This document shows positions 9,404-19,602 of a DNA stretch of 64,000 nt, piece by piece. The position numbers and the translations under genes were made by a program. Position 1 is the first letter of the stretch. The number at the start of each line of letters is the position of its first letter. Source of the stretch: Neptuniibacter halophilus (lineage in GTDB: Bacteria; Pseudomonadota; Gammaproteobacteria; Pseudomonadales; Balneatricaceae); NCBI RefSeq assembly GCF_030295765.1, contig NZ_AP027292.1, positions 930,001 through 994,000 on the forward strand, in the 5' to 3' direction. The notes under the pieces are model-generated. The model ran no database searches. It was not told the DNA's origin and saw only the letters and a list, made by a program, of their open reading frames with translations.

Positions 9404-9763
9404 TTAAACGCGCTCCCCACGCTCGATAATCACACCCACATCTCTGGCCTGCGGCACAGCACCCGGCTTACCAAGGCGCAGGCGCAGCCATTTAACCCCG
9501 AACTCATCCTGCAGAATCTCAGCAATCTGTTCCGCCATGGTTTCCACCAGCAGAAATTCACTTTCCTCGATAAAACCGATCAGACGATCCGATACTGATT
9601 TATAGTTCAGGGTATTCTCAATATCATCACTGCGCGCAGCAGCCAGAATATCTGTTCCCATTTCCAGATCGAGACTGACCCGCTGACGGATCTCACGTTC
9701 CCAGTCATAGATCCCGATGACGGTCTCCACCTCTAACTCACGAATGTAAACAATATCCATCAA
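9404..9763 (-). CDS. folB: Dihydroneopterin aldolase FolB
   Basis: Converts 7,8-dihydroneopterin to 6-hydroxymethyl-dihydropterin and glycolaldehyde, the step before FolK. The 119 residues fit the family (E. coli 122) and show IRELEVETVIGIYDWER, LNYKSVSDRL and the LRLGKPGAVPQARDVGV strand. Two ATGs (9763, 9760) are equally possible starts. A TATAAT on this strand at 9802-9807 could be its -10 box, but no -35 is found at the right spacing. It leads the folB-folK operon. Confidence 0.95.
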   Translation of the reverse strand: MMDIVYIRELEVETVIGIYDWEREIRQRVSLDLEMGTDILAAARSDDIENTLNYKSVSDRLIGFIEESEFLLVETMAEQIAEILQDEFGVKWLRLRLGKPGAVPQARDVGVIIERGERV

Positions 9764-10138
9764 CGACTCTGTAACCTTATGAAACCAATAGATAAATAAC
9801 GATTATATTTGCAGTAGCGATCCGCTTTTTGTCCATCGAAAGCTCAGAGTTCAGTATGAACACAACTTACGGTGGTCAGGTGATAGGTGTGCATATCCGG
9901 CGGCCAGATAGATTTTACTATGCCCCACGATCTTTTGCAGTGTCAGAATCCGACTCTCCATAGCGTTTAAACGCCGGCTGCAGGTGTAGCGGCTCAACCC
10001 CAACCGTGTTGCCAATCCATCACACCGCCCTTATGCTGAAACATGCCACATTGACCCTATTCAATTGCAGTACAATACTTCTACTCTGCAGTCGACAGGA
10101 TTGCCCCCTTTCCCAACCCGCAATGAGTCGTGTGATTT
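9764..10138. other. 375-base gap between folB and the PAS-GGDEF gene
   Basis: Apart from the recombinase remnant at 9851-9961 (minus strand) and a possible folB -10 box at 9802-9807, nothing coding is seen. The stretch 10000-10138 shows no recognisable promoter or hairpin and no good ribosome binding site for the gene starting at 10139. Confidence 0.5.
9851..9961 (-). pseudogene. C-terminal remnant of a tyrosine recombinase / phage-type integrase
   Basis: The minus-strand frame from 9961 to the TGA at 9851-9853 encodes 36 residues containing LQKIVGHSKIYLAAGYAHLS followed by PDH. This is the box II end of tyrosine recombinases: the GHS motif, about ten residues, then the Y-x-H-L-S-P-x-H segment. 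In the usual consensus an Arg precedes the Tyr (MRYAHLSP); here it is Gly. The rest of the catalytic domain (the box I Arg and the Lys) is absent; upstream codons in the same frame to about 10020 are open but not recognisable. It is a decayed end of an integrase from a lost mobile element. Confidence 0.75.
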
Positions 10139-11107
10139 ATGCTAAAGGCTTTATGGAATCGTCTTTTGCAAGCGCTGATGTTTAAAGAGCCCCATGTTTC
10201 AACACCAGCTGATCAGCAAGAACACTCCCTCTCTTCAACGCTGAACGCAATGCCCGACCTGATGTTTGAGCTGGATGCTGATGGCCGACATTACGACTTT
10301 CGCGCGCTGCGGACCGACCTGCTGGTTGCTCCGCCGGAGAATCTCCTTGGCCGTACGGTGAACGAGGTGATGCCCGCTGAAGCAGCAGAAGCGGTCATGC
10401 TGGCACTCCGGGAAACGCACGCCAAAGGGTATTCAAATGGTACCCAGATACACCTCCCGACTCCCCTTGGCGAGCGATGGTTTGAAGTTTCCATGGCCCG
10501 AAAAGAGCAGATCAACGGCGAAGAGCCACGTTTTATTGCCCTCTCCAGAGATATTACTGAGCGAAAAGAGCAGCAGCTTAAAATAGAAAAGCTCGCCTAC
10601 ACCGATACATTAACCTCCCTGCCCAACCGCCTCCTGCTGGAAGAGCGACTGCGAATGGCTCTCCGCTCCGGTCAGAGAACCGGGTTGTATACCGCGATCT
10701 TGTTTATGGATCTGGATAACTTTAAAGCACTCAATGACTCCCGCGGCCATGCTGTGGGGGATCGCTTGCTGCAACAGTTTGCGGATCGCTTACGTTCATC
10801 AGTGCGGGCTCAGGATCTGGTCGCCCGGTGGGGAGGAGATGTATTTGTTGTCGTTATAGAAGCCATAGGTCAGGACCGTGCACAAACTGAAGCTCAAGCT
10901 CGCCTCATCTGCAAACAGATCATTGAAAAAATGACTCAGCCTTTTAACGTGGATGACAATCTCTGCCAATGCGCGGTCAGCATTGGTGTCAAACTTTCCA
11001 ATCAGGATCCCGGTAGTATAGATCAGCTTATCAAACACGCCGATATGGCCATGTATGACGCTAAGAAGAATCAGGGCAGCCACTACCGGATATATACCGA
11101 GGCTTAA
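10139..11107 (+). CDS. PAS-GGDEF protein with degenerate active site (GGDVF)
   Basis: A 322-residue cytoplasmic protein: a short N-terminal helix, a PAS domain (about residues 30-140, ending in the PAC-like FIALSRDITERKEQQ) and a GGDEF domain (about 150-320). The domain has DTLTSLPNR, the metal/substrate motif FMDLDNFKALNDSRGHAVGD and a C-terminal MYDAKKNQGS. The signature is GGDVF at residues 232-236: the Glu that binds metal and supports catalysis is Val. The inhibitory I-site RxxD is intact at 223-226, five residues upstream. Diguanylate cyclase activity is therefore probably lost or weak; c-di-GMP sensing through the I-site is possible. ATG 10139 lacks a clear ribosome binding site. Confidence 0.85.
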   Translation: MLKALWNRLLQALMFKEPHVSTPADQQEHSLSSTLNAMPDLMFELDADGRHYDFRALRTDLLVAPPENLLGRTVNEVMPAEAAEAVMLALRETHAKGYSNGTQIHLPTPLGERWFEVSMARKEQINGEEPRFIALSRDITERKEQQLKIEKLAYTDTLTSLPNRLLLEERLRMALRSGQRTGLYTAILFMDLDNFKALNDSRGHAVGDRLLQQFADRLRSSVRAQDLVARWGGDVFVVVIEAIGQDRAQTEAQARLICKQIIEKMTQPFNVDDNLCQCAVSIGVKLSNQDPGSIDQLIKHADMAMYDAKKNQGSHYRIYTEA

Positions 11108-11250
11108 GCAAGCCAAATACCACAATCCCAGGCCTCTTGCTCAAGCACGAGCCATATCCCGTTACTTTTACAGCCTTTATATTTCATTGCTATCCACCAG
11201 CAAAACGTAGTTTGATAGTGGCATGAACGACTTTCACCCTTGGACAGCGA

Positions 11251-11838
11251 ATGAGCGACCCGGTTGAGATTACCCTTGGACTGGTATTTCTGGCATACCT
11301 GTGGGGTTCTGTCCCTACCGCAGTACTGGTGTGCCATGCGCTGGATATACCCGACCCGAGAGCGCGGGGCTCAGGTAATCCGGGAACCACAAATGTACTG
11401 AGGATCGGGACACCTAAAGCGGCCGGGCTGACTCTGCTCGGCGATGCCGGCAAAGGTTTTCTCGCACTGCTGCCCGGCCTGTTACTGGGCTTATCTGATG
11501 ATACCCGGAGCTATTGCGCTCTGGCTGCGGTCATCGGGCATATGTTCCCGCTTTTTTCAGCCTTCCGTGGTGGAAAAGGCGTCGCGACCACCTTTGGCGC
11601 CTGCCTCGGGCTGTTCTGGCCACTGGCCGTCGTGCAGTTGCTGATCTGGGGGCTGGTCGCGGTCATCGGCCGCATTGCATCCCTCGCATCGATTGCCTGC
11701 GCTCTGATTGCCCCGCTGTTTATCTGGCTGGTTGCGCCAGATTTGCTGATCACCCTCTGCCTGATCGGGTTACTGCTGCTGTTCAGCCACCGGAACAATA
11801 TCCGCAACCTGTTGCAGGGTGCTGAGCCCCGGCTATAA
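11251..11838 (+). CDS. plsY: Glycerol-3-phosphate acyltransferase PlsY
   Basis: Inner-membrane enzyme that acylates glycerol-3-phosphate with acyl-phosphate, the first step of phospholipid synthesis. The 195 residues contain the three PlsY cytoplasmic motifs: GSGNPGTTNVLR, GHMFPLFSAFRGGKGVATT and HRNNIRNLL, separated by five hydrophobic membrane segments. The gene is convergent with tsaD, with 13 bases between stops. The 143 bases upstream (11108-11250) show no clear promoter. Confidence 0.96.
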   Translation: MSDPVEITLGLVFLAYLWGSVPTAVLVCHALDIPDPRARGSGNPGTTNVLRIGTPKAAGLTLLGDAGKGFLALLPGLLLGLSDDTRSYCALAAVIGHMFPLFSAFRGGKGVATTFGACLGLFWPLAVVQLLIWGLVAVIGRIASLASIACALIAPLFIWLVAPDLLITLCLIGLLLLFSHRNNIRNLLQGAEPRL

Positions 11839-11851
11839 AGCGACTCCAACC

Positions 11852-12880
11852 TCAGATAGCGTCCAGCGTATCTAACGGCCAGCGCGGCTTTGTGACAATG
11901 GCCAGATCACTCTGCTGACCGGCGAGCAAACGCTGGCATCCGGCATACGCGATCATTGCGCCATTATCGGTGCAGAACTCCGGTCGGGCATAAAACAACT
12001 CGGCCCGCTCTTTGTTCACCATCAGCTCCAGACGCTCACGCAGACGGCGGTTAGCACTTACACCACCGGCGATGACCAGATGCTTATAACCCGTATGTTG
12101 CAGCGCACGGCGACATTTAATTGCCAGCGTATCGACTACCGCCTCCTCAAAGGCTGCTGCAATATCACAGATGGTCTGACTATCAATTTTACCTTCGGCA
12201 TCACGATGATCATTGGAGGTATTCAGGGTAAAGGTTTTCAGGCCGGAAAAGCTGAAATCCATGCCCGGGCGATCCGTCATCGGGCGTGGAAAACGGAACC
12301 GGCTGCGATCACCCTGTTCTGCATGTTTCGCGATCAGGGGACCGCCCGGATAATCCAGATCAAGCATTTTAGCTGCTTTATCGAAGGCTTCACCGGCTGC
12401 ATCATCCAGCGATTCACCGAGTAGTTCGTAACGGCCAATCCCTTCAACTTTCACCAGTTGCGTATGACCACCGGAAACCAGCAGCGCAACAAAGGGAAAG
12501 GCCGGTGGATTTTCTTCCAGCATCGGTGCCAGCAGGTGCCCTTCCATATGATGCACACCTATCGCCGGCACACCCCAGGCTAACGCCAGCGCTCGTCCGG
12601 TTGAAGCCCCTACCATCAGCGCACCAATCAGGCCGGGACCGGAGGTATAAGCCACCGCATCCACTTCTCCCCGCGCCAGACCCGCCTTAGCAAACGTTTC
12701 ATCCAGCAGAGGCAGCAACTTACGCACATGGTCACGAGAGGCCAGTTCCGGCACTACCCCACCGTACTCGGCATGCATTTTTACCTGACTGTATAAGGCA
12801 TCGCCCAACAGACCCTGTTCGCTGTCATAGATCGCCACTCCTGTTTCATCACAGGAGGTTTCAATTCCAAGTACGCGCAT
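11852..12880 (-). CDS. tsaD: tRNA N6-threonylcarbamoyladenosine transferase TsaD
   Basis: Transfers the threonylcarbamoyl group to A37 of ANN-decoding tRNAs, with TsaB and TsaE. The 342-residue ASKHA-fold protein shows the start [15 protein letters not shown], the metal-binding [20 protein letters not shown], the [13 protein letters not shown] motif and the C-terminal [12 protein letters not shown]. It is divergent from rpsU, as in most gammaproteobacteria; the 200 bases between (12881-13080) must hold both promoters. Confidence 0.97.
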   Translation of the reverse strand: MRVLGIETSCDETGVAIYDSEQGLLGDALYSQVKMHAEYGGVVPELASRDHVRKLLPLLDETFAKAGLARGEVDAVAYTSGPGLIGALMVGASTGRALALAWGVPAIGVHHMEGHLLAPMLEENPPAFPFVALLVSGGHTQLVKVEGIGRYELLGESLDDAAGEAFDKAAKMLDLDYPGGPLIAKHAEQGDRSRFRFPRPMTDRPGMDFSFSGLKTFTLNTSNDHRDAEGKIDSQTICDIAAAFEEAVVDTLAIKCRRALQHTGYKHLVIAGGVSANRRLRERLELMVNKERAELFYARPEFCTDNGAMIAYAGCQRLLAGQQSDLAIVTKPRWPLDTLDAI

Positions 12881-13042
12881 TACTTACTCACCCGCATTAT
12901 GCTAATGCGCGGCATTATACCCCCAGTGCCGGCAAGACGCACCGTGAATGGCCCTTAAGCGGATTAACTGCTTTACTTAACTCCTCGAAAGGAATAGAAT
13001 TTCGCGCCTTGCCATAAAACCGACTGTTTTTTGGCGAGATTT

Positions 13043-13048
13043 TATAGT
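13043..13048 (+). promoter_or_regulatory. Possible -10 box of rpsU
   Basis: TATAGT, 5 of 6 to the sigma-70 consensus, lies about 33 bases before the rpsU ATG in an AT-rich stretch. No good -35 hexamer is found 16-18 bases upstream, so this is only a suggestion. Confidence 0.3.
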
Positions 13049-13080
13049 GGATTAACTAAACAATTAGGGTTTGTTCAAAC

Positions 13081-13296
13081 ATGCCAGCTGTAAAAGTTAA
13101 AGAAAACGAGCCATTTGACGTAGCTCTGCGTCGCTTCAAACGTTCTTGCGAAAAAGCAGGTATCCTGGCAGAAGTTCGCCGTCGTGAATTTTACGAGAAG
13201 CCAACCTCTGTTCGTAAGCGTAAAGCAGCCGCTGCTGTTAAGCGTCACGCTAAAAAAGTATCTCGCGAAAACGCACGTCGCGTTCGCCTGTACTAA
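13081..13296 (+). CDS. rpsU: 30S ribosomal protein bS21
   Basis: Small basic protein of the 30S platform that aids base pairing between the Shine-Dalgarno sequence and 16S rRNA. The 71 residues match E. coli S21 exactly in length and start [20 protein letters not shown], ending in a Lys/Arg-rich helix. It leads the classic rpsU-dnaG-rpoD macromolecular-synthesis group, here with a yqeY gene between rpsU and dnaG. Confidence 0.98.
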   Translation: MPAVKVKENEPFDVALRRFKRSCEKAGILAEVRRREFYEKPTSVRKRKAAAAVKRHAKKVSRENARRVRLY

Positions 13297-13336
13297 TCCA
13301 CGAGATTCAGATCCCATCCAGGCTTAGAGGTCAGTC

Positions 13337-13786
13337 ATGTCAGAATTAAAGCAGCAGATCACCAATGAGATGAAAGCTGCCATGCGCGCCAAAGAAAAAC
13401 TCAGGCTCGCTACCATTCGCATGATTCTGGCTGAAATCAAGCGCATCGAAGTCGATGAACGCATTGAACTGGATGACACAAGAGTGCTGGCGGTGTTGGA
13501 CAAGATGTCTAAACAGCGCCGCGACTCGATCTCGCAATTTGAAGAAGCGGCACGCATGGATCTTGCTGATGCTGAGCGCCAGGAGTTGGAGGTGATTAAA
13601 ACTTTCCTGCCGCAACCGCTAACCGACGAGGAGATCGCAGCCCTCGTAAAAAATGCTGCCGAACAATCCGGTGCCACCACCATGCAGGACATGGGTAAAG
13701 TTATGGGGATCATCAAGCCCCAGGTTCAGGGTCGCGCCGACATGGGCATTGTTTCCAAACTCGTCAAAGAACAACTGACCGGTTAA
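13337..13786 (+). CDS. GatB/YqeY domain protein
   Basis: A 149-residue YqeY-family protein. The family shares the tail domain of the GatB subunit of the tRNA-dependent amidotransferase and probably binds tRNA; its free-standing role is not established. Visible are the helical N-terminal half (LRLATIRMILAEIKRIEVDE) and the conserved ends FLPQPLTDEEI and MGIVSKLVKEQLTG. AGAGGT before the ATG is a good ribosome binding site. Insertion between rpsU and dnaG is common in Pseudomonas and Oceanospirillales. Confidence 0.93.
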   Translation: MSELKQQITNEMKAAMRAKEKLRLATIRMILAEIKRIEVDERIELDDTRVLAVLDKMSKQRRDSISQFEEAARMDLADAERQELEVIKTFLPQPLTDEEIAALVKNAAEQSGATTMQDMGKVMGIIKPQVQGRADMGIVSKLVKEQLTG

Positions 13787-13821
13787 ACTGCTGCTGAAAC
13801 AAATCTCAGCAGACACAGTCG

Positions 13822-15789
13822 ATGGCCGGACGCATTCCTCAGCACTTTATTGATGATCTTTTAGCACGCGTCAACATTATTGATGTGCTGGATGGCCGGG
13901 TGCAAAAGCTTAAGCGTACCGGCAAAAACTACTCCGGGCTCTGCCCCTTCCATAAAGAGAAAACCCCCTCCTTTACCGCCAATCAGGAAAAACAGTTCTA
14001 TTACTGTTTTGGCTGTGGCGCGGGTGGCAATGCGCTGGGCTTTCTTATGGAATACGAAAATCTCAATTTCCCCGAAGCGGTTGAAGAACTAGCAAAAAGC
14101 GCCGGCATGGACGTTCCGAAAGATGACTCCCCACAGCAACGGGAAAAGGATCAACGCCTGAGCAAACTCTATGATCTGCTCAGCCAGAGTGATCAGTTTT
14201 ATCAGGAACAACTGCGCAGCAGCGAGCACCGTGGCGATGCGGTTAATTACCTTAAAGCCCGCGGCCTTACTGGCCAGATAGCCAAAGCGTTTGGCATCGG
14301 CTTTGCGCCTTCAGGCTGGGATAATCTGCTCAACCATCTTGGACAGAGTGCCGACCAGCGCAACCTGCTGGAAGAAGCCGGGCTGCTGATTCACAACGAG
14401 GAACGCGACAGCCGCTACGACCGGTTCCGTAATCGCATCATGTTTCCTATACGCGATCAGCGCGGCCGAACCATTGGCTTTGGCGGCAGGGTACTGGGTG
14501 ATGACAAACCCAAATATCTCAACTCACCGGAAACACCCACGTTTCATAAAAGCCGTGAGCTTTACGGACTGTACGAAGCACGCAAACATAACAACAAGCT
14601 AGACCGCCTGATTATTGTTGAAGGCTATATGGATGTGGTGGGCCTGGCCCAGTATGGCATCCATTATGCTGTTGCCACTCTGGGCACCGCGACCACCGCA
14701 CAACATCTGGAACGTCTTTTCAAACTGGTTCCGGAAGTCATCTTTTGCTTTGATGGCGACAGCGCCGGCCGTGAAGCAGCACTCCGGGCGTTAAAGACGA
14801 CACTCCCGGTGATCGAAGATGGCAAAGAAGCGCGCTTCCTGTTTCTGCCCGAGGGGGAAGATCCGGATAGTCTGGTTCGTCAGGAAGGCGCAGAAGCGTT
14901 CAGTGAACGGCTCAGCAGTTCACTGCCACTGTCAGAATTTTTCTTTAAAAGTTATTCAGAAAATGCGGATCTGGACAGCATGGACGGTCGCGCCCGCTTC
15001 AGCACCGAAGTCCTGCCCGCCATCAACTCGATGAAACCCAGCCTGTTGCAGCAGATGATGCTGGATCGGATCTGTGATCTGACCCATCTGTCACTGGAAC
15101 AGATCCAGACCACGGTTAACTTCCATCAGGCAGTACAACCGCAGACGAGCAGCAGTACCAATGCCTCCGCTCCGGCAGCAGACAGCAACGATAACAGTCC
15201 CGGCTATTATGATGACTACCAGCCCGCCGAACCGGACTACCCTGACTACGCGGTAGATTTTTATGAATCAGCAGATGCGCAGCCATCCAACCGCCCCTCT
15301 TACACTAATAAGAAACAAGGCTTTTCCCGGCGCTCTGGCGGCAACGCTCCGCGCAATACCGAGCTCAACTTCTCACAGAAGCTGATCGCACTGTTGCTGC
15401 ATTATCCGCAGCTTGCCCATGAATTTCAGCTACCCGACGGGCTCGAACAAAGCCTTGACGCCGACCTGAAAATTCTCAGCCAACTGGTCGTTTACTACAA
15501 GCAGCATCCTAAAGCCTCACTGGGACAACTGGTGGTCGACTGGCGTGAAGATGAACAGCTATCCAACACCATTGTCAGCCTCTACGAAATCTCCACTTCC
15601 CTGGAGATCCACTCTGAAGCCGATGCCCGGGAGTACCTGACTGATGCCCAGACCAGTCTGAACCGCAAAGCCCTGGAATCAGAGATCTCCACCCTGCAGA
15701 AGAAACACAGCCTCAGCCAGGAGGAAAAATTGCTTCTGGTTCAGAAAATGCAGCAGCTCCATCAGGTCAAGACCACCAGCAAGGCCTGA
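13822..15789 (+). CDS. dnaG: DNA primase DnaG
   Basis: Synthesises RNA primers at the replication fork. The 655-residue protein has the N-terminal CHC2 zinc ribbon (Cys41, His44, Cys62, Cys65 in CPFHKEKTPSF...YCFGCGAGG), the RNA-polymerase core with the TOPRIM motifs IVEGYMDVVGLAQYG and FDGDSAGREAALRAL, and a C-terminal DnaB-binding helical domain. Before that domain, about residues 440-520, is a low-complexity linker rich in Ser, Asn, Asp, Pro and Tyr; the extra length over E. coli (581) comes mostly from it. Together with rpoD it forms the conserved block. Confidence 0.97.
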   Translation: MAGRIPQHFIDDLLARVNIIDVLDGRVQKLKRTGKNYSGLCPFHKEKTPSFTANQEKQFYYCFGCGAGGNALGFLMEYENLNFPEAVEELAKSAGMDVPKDDSPQQREKDQRLSKLYDLLSQSDQFYQEQLRSSEHRGDAVNYLKARGLTGQIAKAFGIGFAPSGWDNLLNHLGQSADQRNLLEEAGLLIHNEERDSRYDRFRNRIMFPIRDQRGRTIGFGGRVLGDDKPKYLNSPETPTFHKSRELYGLYEARKHNNKLDRLIIVEGYMDVVGLAQYGIHYAVATLGTATTAQHLERLFKLVPEVIFCFDGDSAGREAALRALKTTLPVIEDGKEARFLFLPEGEDPDSLVRQEGAEAFSERLSSSLPLSEFFFKSYSENADLDSMDGRARFSTEVLPAINSMKPSLLQQMMLDRICDLTHLSLEQIQTTVNFHQAVQPQTSSSTNASAPAADSNDNSPGYYDDYQPAEPDYPDYAVDFYESADAQPSNRPSYTNKKQGFSRRSGGNAPRNTELNFSQKLIALLLHYPQLAHEFQLPDGLEQSLDADLKILSQLVVYYKQHPKASLGQLVVDWREDEQLSNTIVSLYEISTSLEIHSEADAREYLTDAQTSLNRKALESEISTLQKKHSLSQEEKLLLVQKMQQLHQVKTTSKA

Positions 15790-16085
15790 CCCTTGAAAAA
15801 AAACAGAGCTGCCACCATATCTCTGATTAGCTGTCCGACAATTCAATTTCAGCCACGCAAGCAGGGATCTGCCAGCCGATGTTGCAGTGCAAGCTAACAG
15901 CCACCGGCAAAACCCTCCGACTCTGGAATTTATTTACCTGTTCCAAGCAAGTTGCTGAAATATAGTCTATTTTTAACGGACAACAGATAACAAAGCACAG
16001 GCCCATTTCCCTAGCATATTGTGGACTACACCGCTATAATGGCCTGCTCGAATTTTCATCCATTTTTTTCTAGTCACAGGGTCCT
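15790..16085. other. rpoD leader region
   Basis: A 296-base gap between dnaG and rpoD. It holds the perfect -10 hexamer at 16035-16040 (listed separately). Nothing coding is seen, and no terminator hairpin with a T-run follows dnaG, so read-through from dnaG into rpoD is possible. Confidence 0.5.
16035..16040 (+). promoter_or_regulatory. -10 box of the rpoD promoter
   Basis: A perfect TATAAT 46 bases before the rpoD ATG. At 17-base spacing the upstream hexamer is TAGCAT, a poor -35, so activity may depend on additional factors. Transcription would start near 16047, giving a leader of about 40 bases. Confidence 0.5.
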
Positions 16086-17930
<1,845 letters not shown>

Positions 17931-17954
17931 TTAAGGGTTCTAAATCAAAAGGTT

Positions 17955-17987
17955 GTGCCCATAATCCCTTAGCGGTATTATGGGCAC
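17955..17987 (+). terminator. Hairpin terminator after rpoD
   Basis: A perfect 11-bp stem: GTGCCCATAAT (17955-17965) pairs with ATTATGGGCAC (17977-17987) around an 11-base loop. The following CCTTAAATT is a weak T-tract, so termination may be partial. It separates rpoD from the tRNA gene. Confidence 0.6.
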
Positions 17988-18046
17988 CCTTAAATTCCCG
18001 GGACCTCGTAAACTCTCCTGTCCCGGCGAATTATGGCAAGCTTAGG

Positions 18047-18123
18047 GGGCCTTTAGCTCAGTTGGTTAGAGCATCCGACTCATAATCGGCAGGTCCTGGG
18101 TTCAAGTCCCGGAAGGCCCACCA
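18047..18123 (+). tRNA. tRNA with CAU anticodon, probably tRNA-Ile2 (lysidine type)
   Basis: A complete cloverleaf with encoded CCA. The acceptor stem is GGGCCTT/AAGGCCC, the D arm AGCTCAGTTGGTTAGAGC, and the anticodon loop CTCATAA (anticodon CAT), with a TTCAAG T-loop. A CAU anticodon can be elongator Met or the minor Ile tRNA modified to lysidine by TilS. The C4-G69 and C5-G68 pairs match the known TilS identity elements of E. coli tRNA-Ile2, whereas elongator Met has U4-A69 and A5-U68; I therefore favour Ile2. Automatic annotation may label it tRNA-Met. Confidence 0.9.
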
Positions 18124-18225
18124 CTCCGCAGCTCGCCACTGTCTGGCATCAATAGCAGTAACCGCCTGTAACAATCACCTGATATTAAGTACATTGATAC
18201 TTTTAACGCTTCAGCAGGGACTGAG

Positions 18226-19488
18226 ATGAGCGACACTAACTATCCACACACCAATGATGAAATCGACCTGTTCCAGTTAGTTGAGAACCTCTGGAAGGAA
18301 AAATGGTTGATTGTTGCCACGACCACCGTCTGTGTAGCTATTGCGGCAATTTTTGCTTTCACAACACCGCCAGTCTATGTCGCTAAGGTTGACCTGAAAC
18401 AGCCCTCGCCCGCCCAGCTCTCCCAGATCAATACACTGCCCCTCTACGATAAACTCAGTGTCACCCCTATGGATGATCTGCTTCAGCTAATCAATGCGAG
18501 TGATCTGCGTATGGCTTTCATAAACGCAGCCCCTGAAGAGGCTCAGAGCATCTACCCTCAGAAAGTTCAGGCCAACTATGAACTGCTTGCTCAAAATGCC
18601 TTTACAGGCATGTTTGCGTATCAGAGGAACGATGGCGGCAAAAATAAAACTGCTCTTTTCCCCTGGACGCTTACATTCAAATCCTCGGATCGACTGCTCG
18701 CAGCGAGCGAGCTTGACCGTTTGATTGAATTCAGCAGTCAGGCACTGCTTAAGCACTACCGTGGCGACTACAATACTGTCAGGAACAACGAGATTGAACG
18801 CCTGCTCTCTGCCATCGATTATCTGGAGCAACAGGCACAACAGCAACGGGAATATAAAATTCAGCGTATTGAAGAGCAGCACTTACAACAAAAGCTGCAG
18901 CTAGAAGACAAACTGCGCGCAGCTAAAGAAACGTATCAGAAACAGCTCAACGATAAAATTTACAGTCTGAAAGAAGCGATCAATATCGCCAGCGCTCTGG
19001 GCATCAAAAAACCGGTTCAGTTGGCAGACCTGAATGAAAACAGCCGAAGAGTGGAGATCGGCCTGAACGCTTCAGGTCAACCTCTTTACCTGCGAGGTTC
19101 GACACTGTTAAGCGTCGAGTTAGAACAATTAGAGACTCGCCCAGCCGATTACTTCCCGGATGCCTCCATACGCACCATCGAAGAACGCCTGCTTTCACTG
19201 CAAAACAACCGGGAAATTGAACTGCTGAAAGCACGAAAAAGTGATAAAGCATTTATCCCCGAACTGGAAGGCCTGCAGGCTCGACTGGATAAAATCAGAG
19301 CGGAGGAATTTCCTTCTGATCTGAGTCTGGAGTTCAGAAATAGTCCGGCGATGGCCGAAAGCGCTCCAATCAAACCGAAAAAATCGCTGATTCTGGCGCT
19401 CTCTGTAGTACTTGGCGGTATGATCGGTGTGATCACCGCCCTGATACGCTGCGCGATCAGAAACAGAAAGCTCAGAACCCGCCTGTAA
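18226..19488 (+). CDS. Wzz-family polysaccharide chain-length regulator
   Basis: Inner-membrane polysaccharide co-polymerase that sets O-antigen or capsule chain length with Wzy. The 420 residues have the Wzz topology: a short cytoplasmic start (DEIDLFQLVENLWKEKW), TM1 at about residues 28-48 followed by TTPPVYVAK, a long periplasmic domain with a Gln-rich coiled coil (about 195-255), the Pro-rich IKPKKSL, and TM2 near 388-410 with a basic tail. It stands alone between the tRNA and a bidirectional terminator, about 8.5 kb from the polysaccharide locus it probably serves. A GGGACTGAG lies before the ATG. Confidence 0.88.
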   Translation: MSDTNYPHTNDEIDLFQLVENLWKEKWLIVATTTVCVAIAAIFAFTTPPVYVAKVDLKQPSPAQLSQINTLPLYDKLSVTPMDDLLQLINASDLRMAFINAAPEEAQSIYPQKVQANYELLAQNAFTGMFAYQRNDGGKNKTALFPWTLTFKSSDRLLAASELDRLIEFSSQALLKHYRGDYNTVRNNEIERLLSAIDYLEQQAQQQREYKIQRIEEQHLQQKLQLEDKLRAAKETYQKQLNDKIYSLKEAINIASALGIKKPVQLADLNENSRRVEIGLNASGQPLYLRGSTLLSVELEQLETRPADYFPDASIRTIEERLLSLQNNREIELLKARKSDKAFIPELEGLQARLDKIRAEEFPSDLSLEFRNSPAMAESAPIKPKKSLILALSVVLGGMIGVITALIRCAIRNRKLRTRL

Positions 19489-19555
19489 CAACGTTCTCCA
19501 GCAGGGCCACCCGCTCCCTGCCAGGACATACGCACAAATTACTCTTTGTGAAGTT

Positions 19556-19588
19556 AAAGAATGCCAGCCCCGAAAGCTGGCATTCTTT
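19556..19588 (+). terminator. Bidirectional intrinsic terminator between wzz and the chemoreceptor gene
   Basis: A perfect 13-bp stem, AAAGAATGCCAGC (19556-19568) with GCTGGCATTCTTT (19576-19588), around a seven-base loop. The A/T outer ends give a T-rich tail on both strands, so it can stop both the rightward wzz transcript and the leftward chemoreceptor transcript ending at 19603. Confidence 0.9.
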
Positions 19589-19602
19589 CTTCCATCTTGC
19601 GT

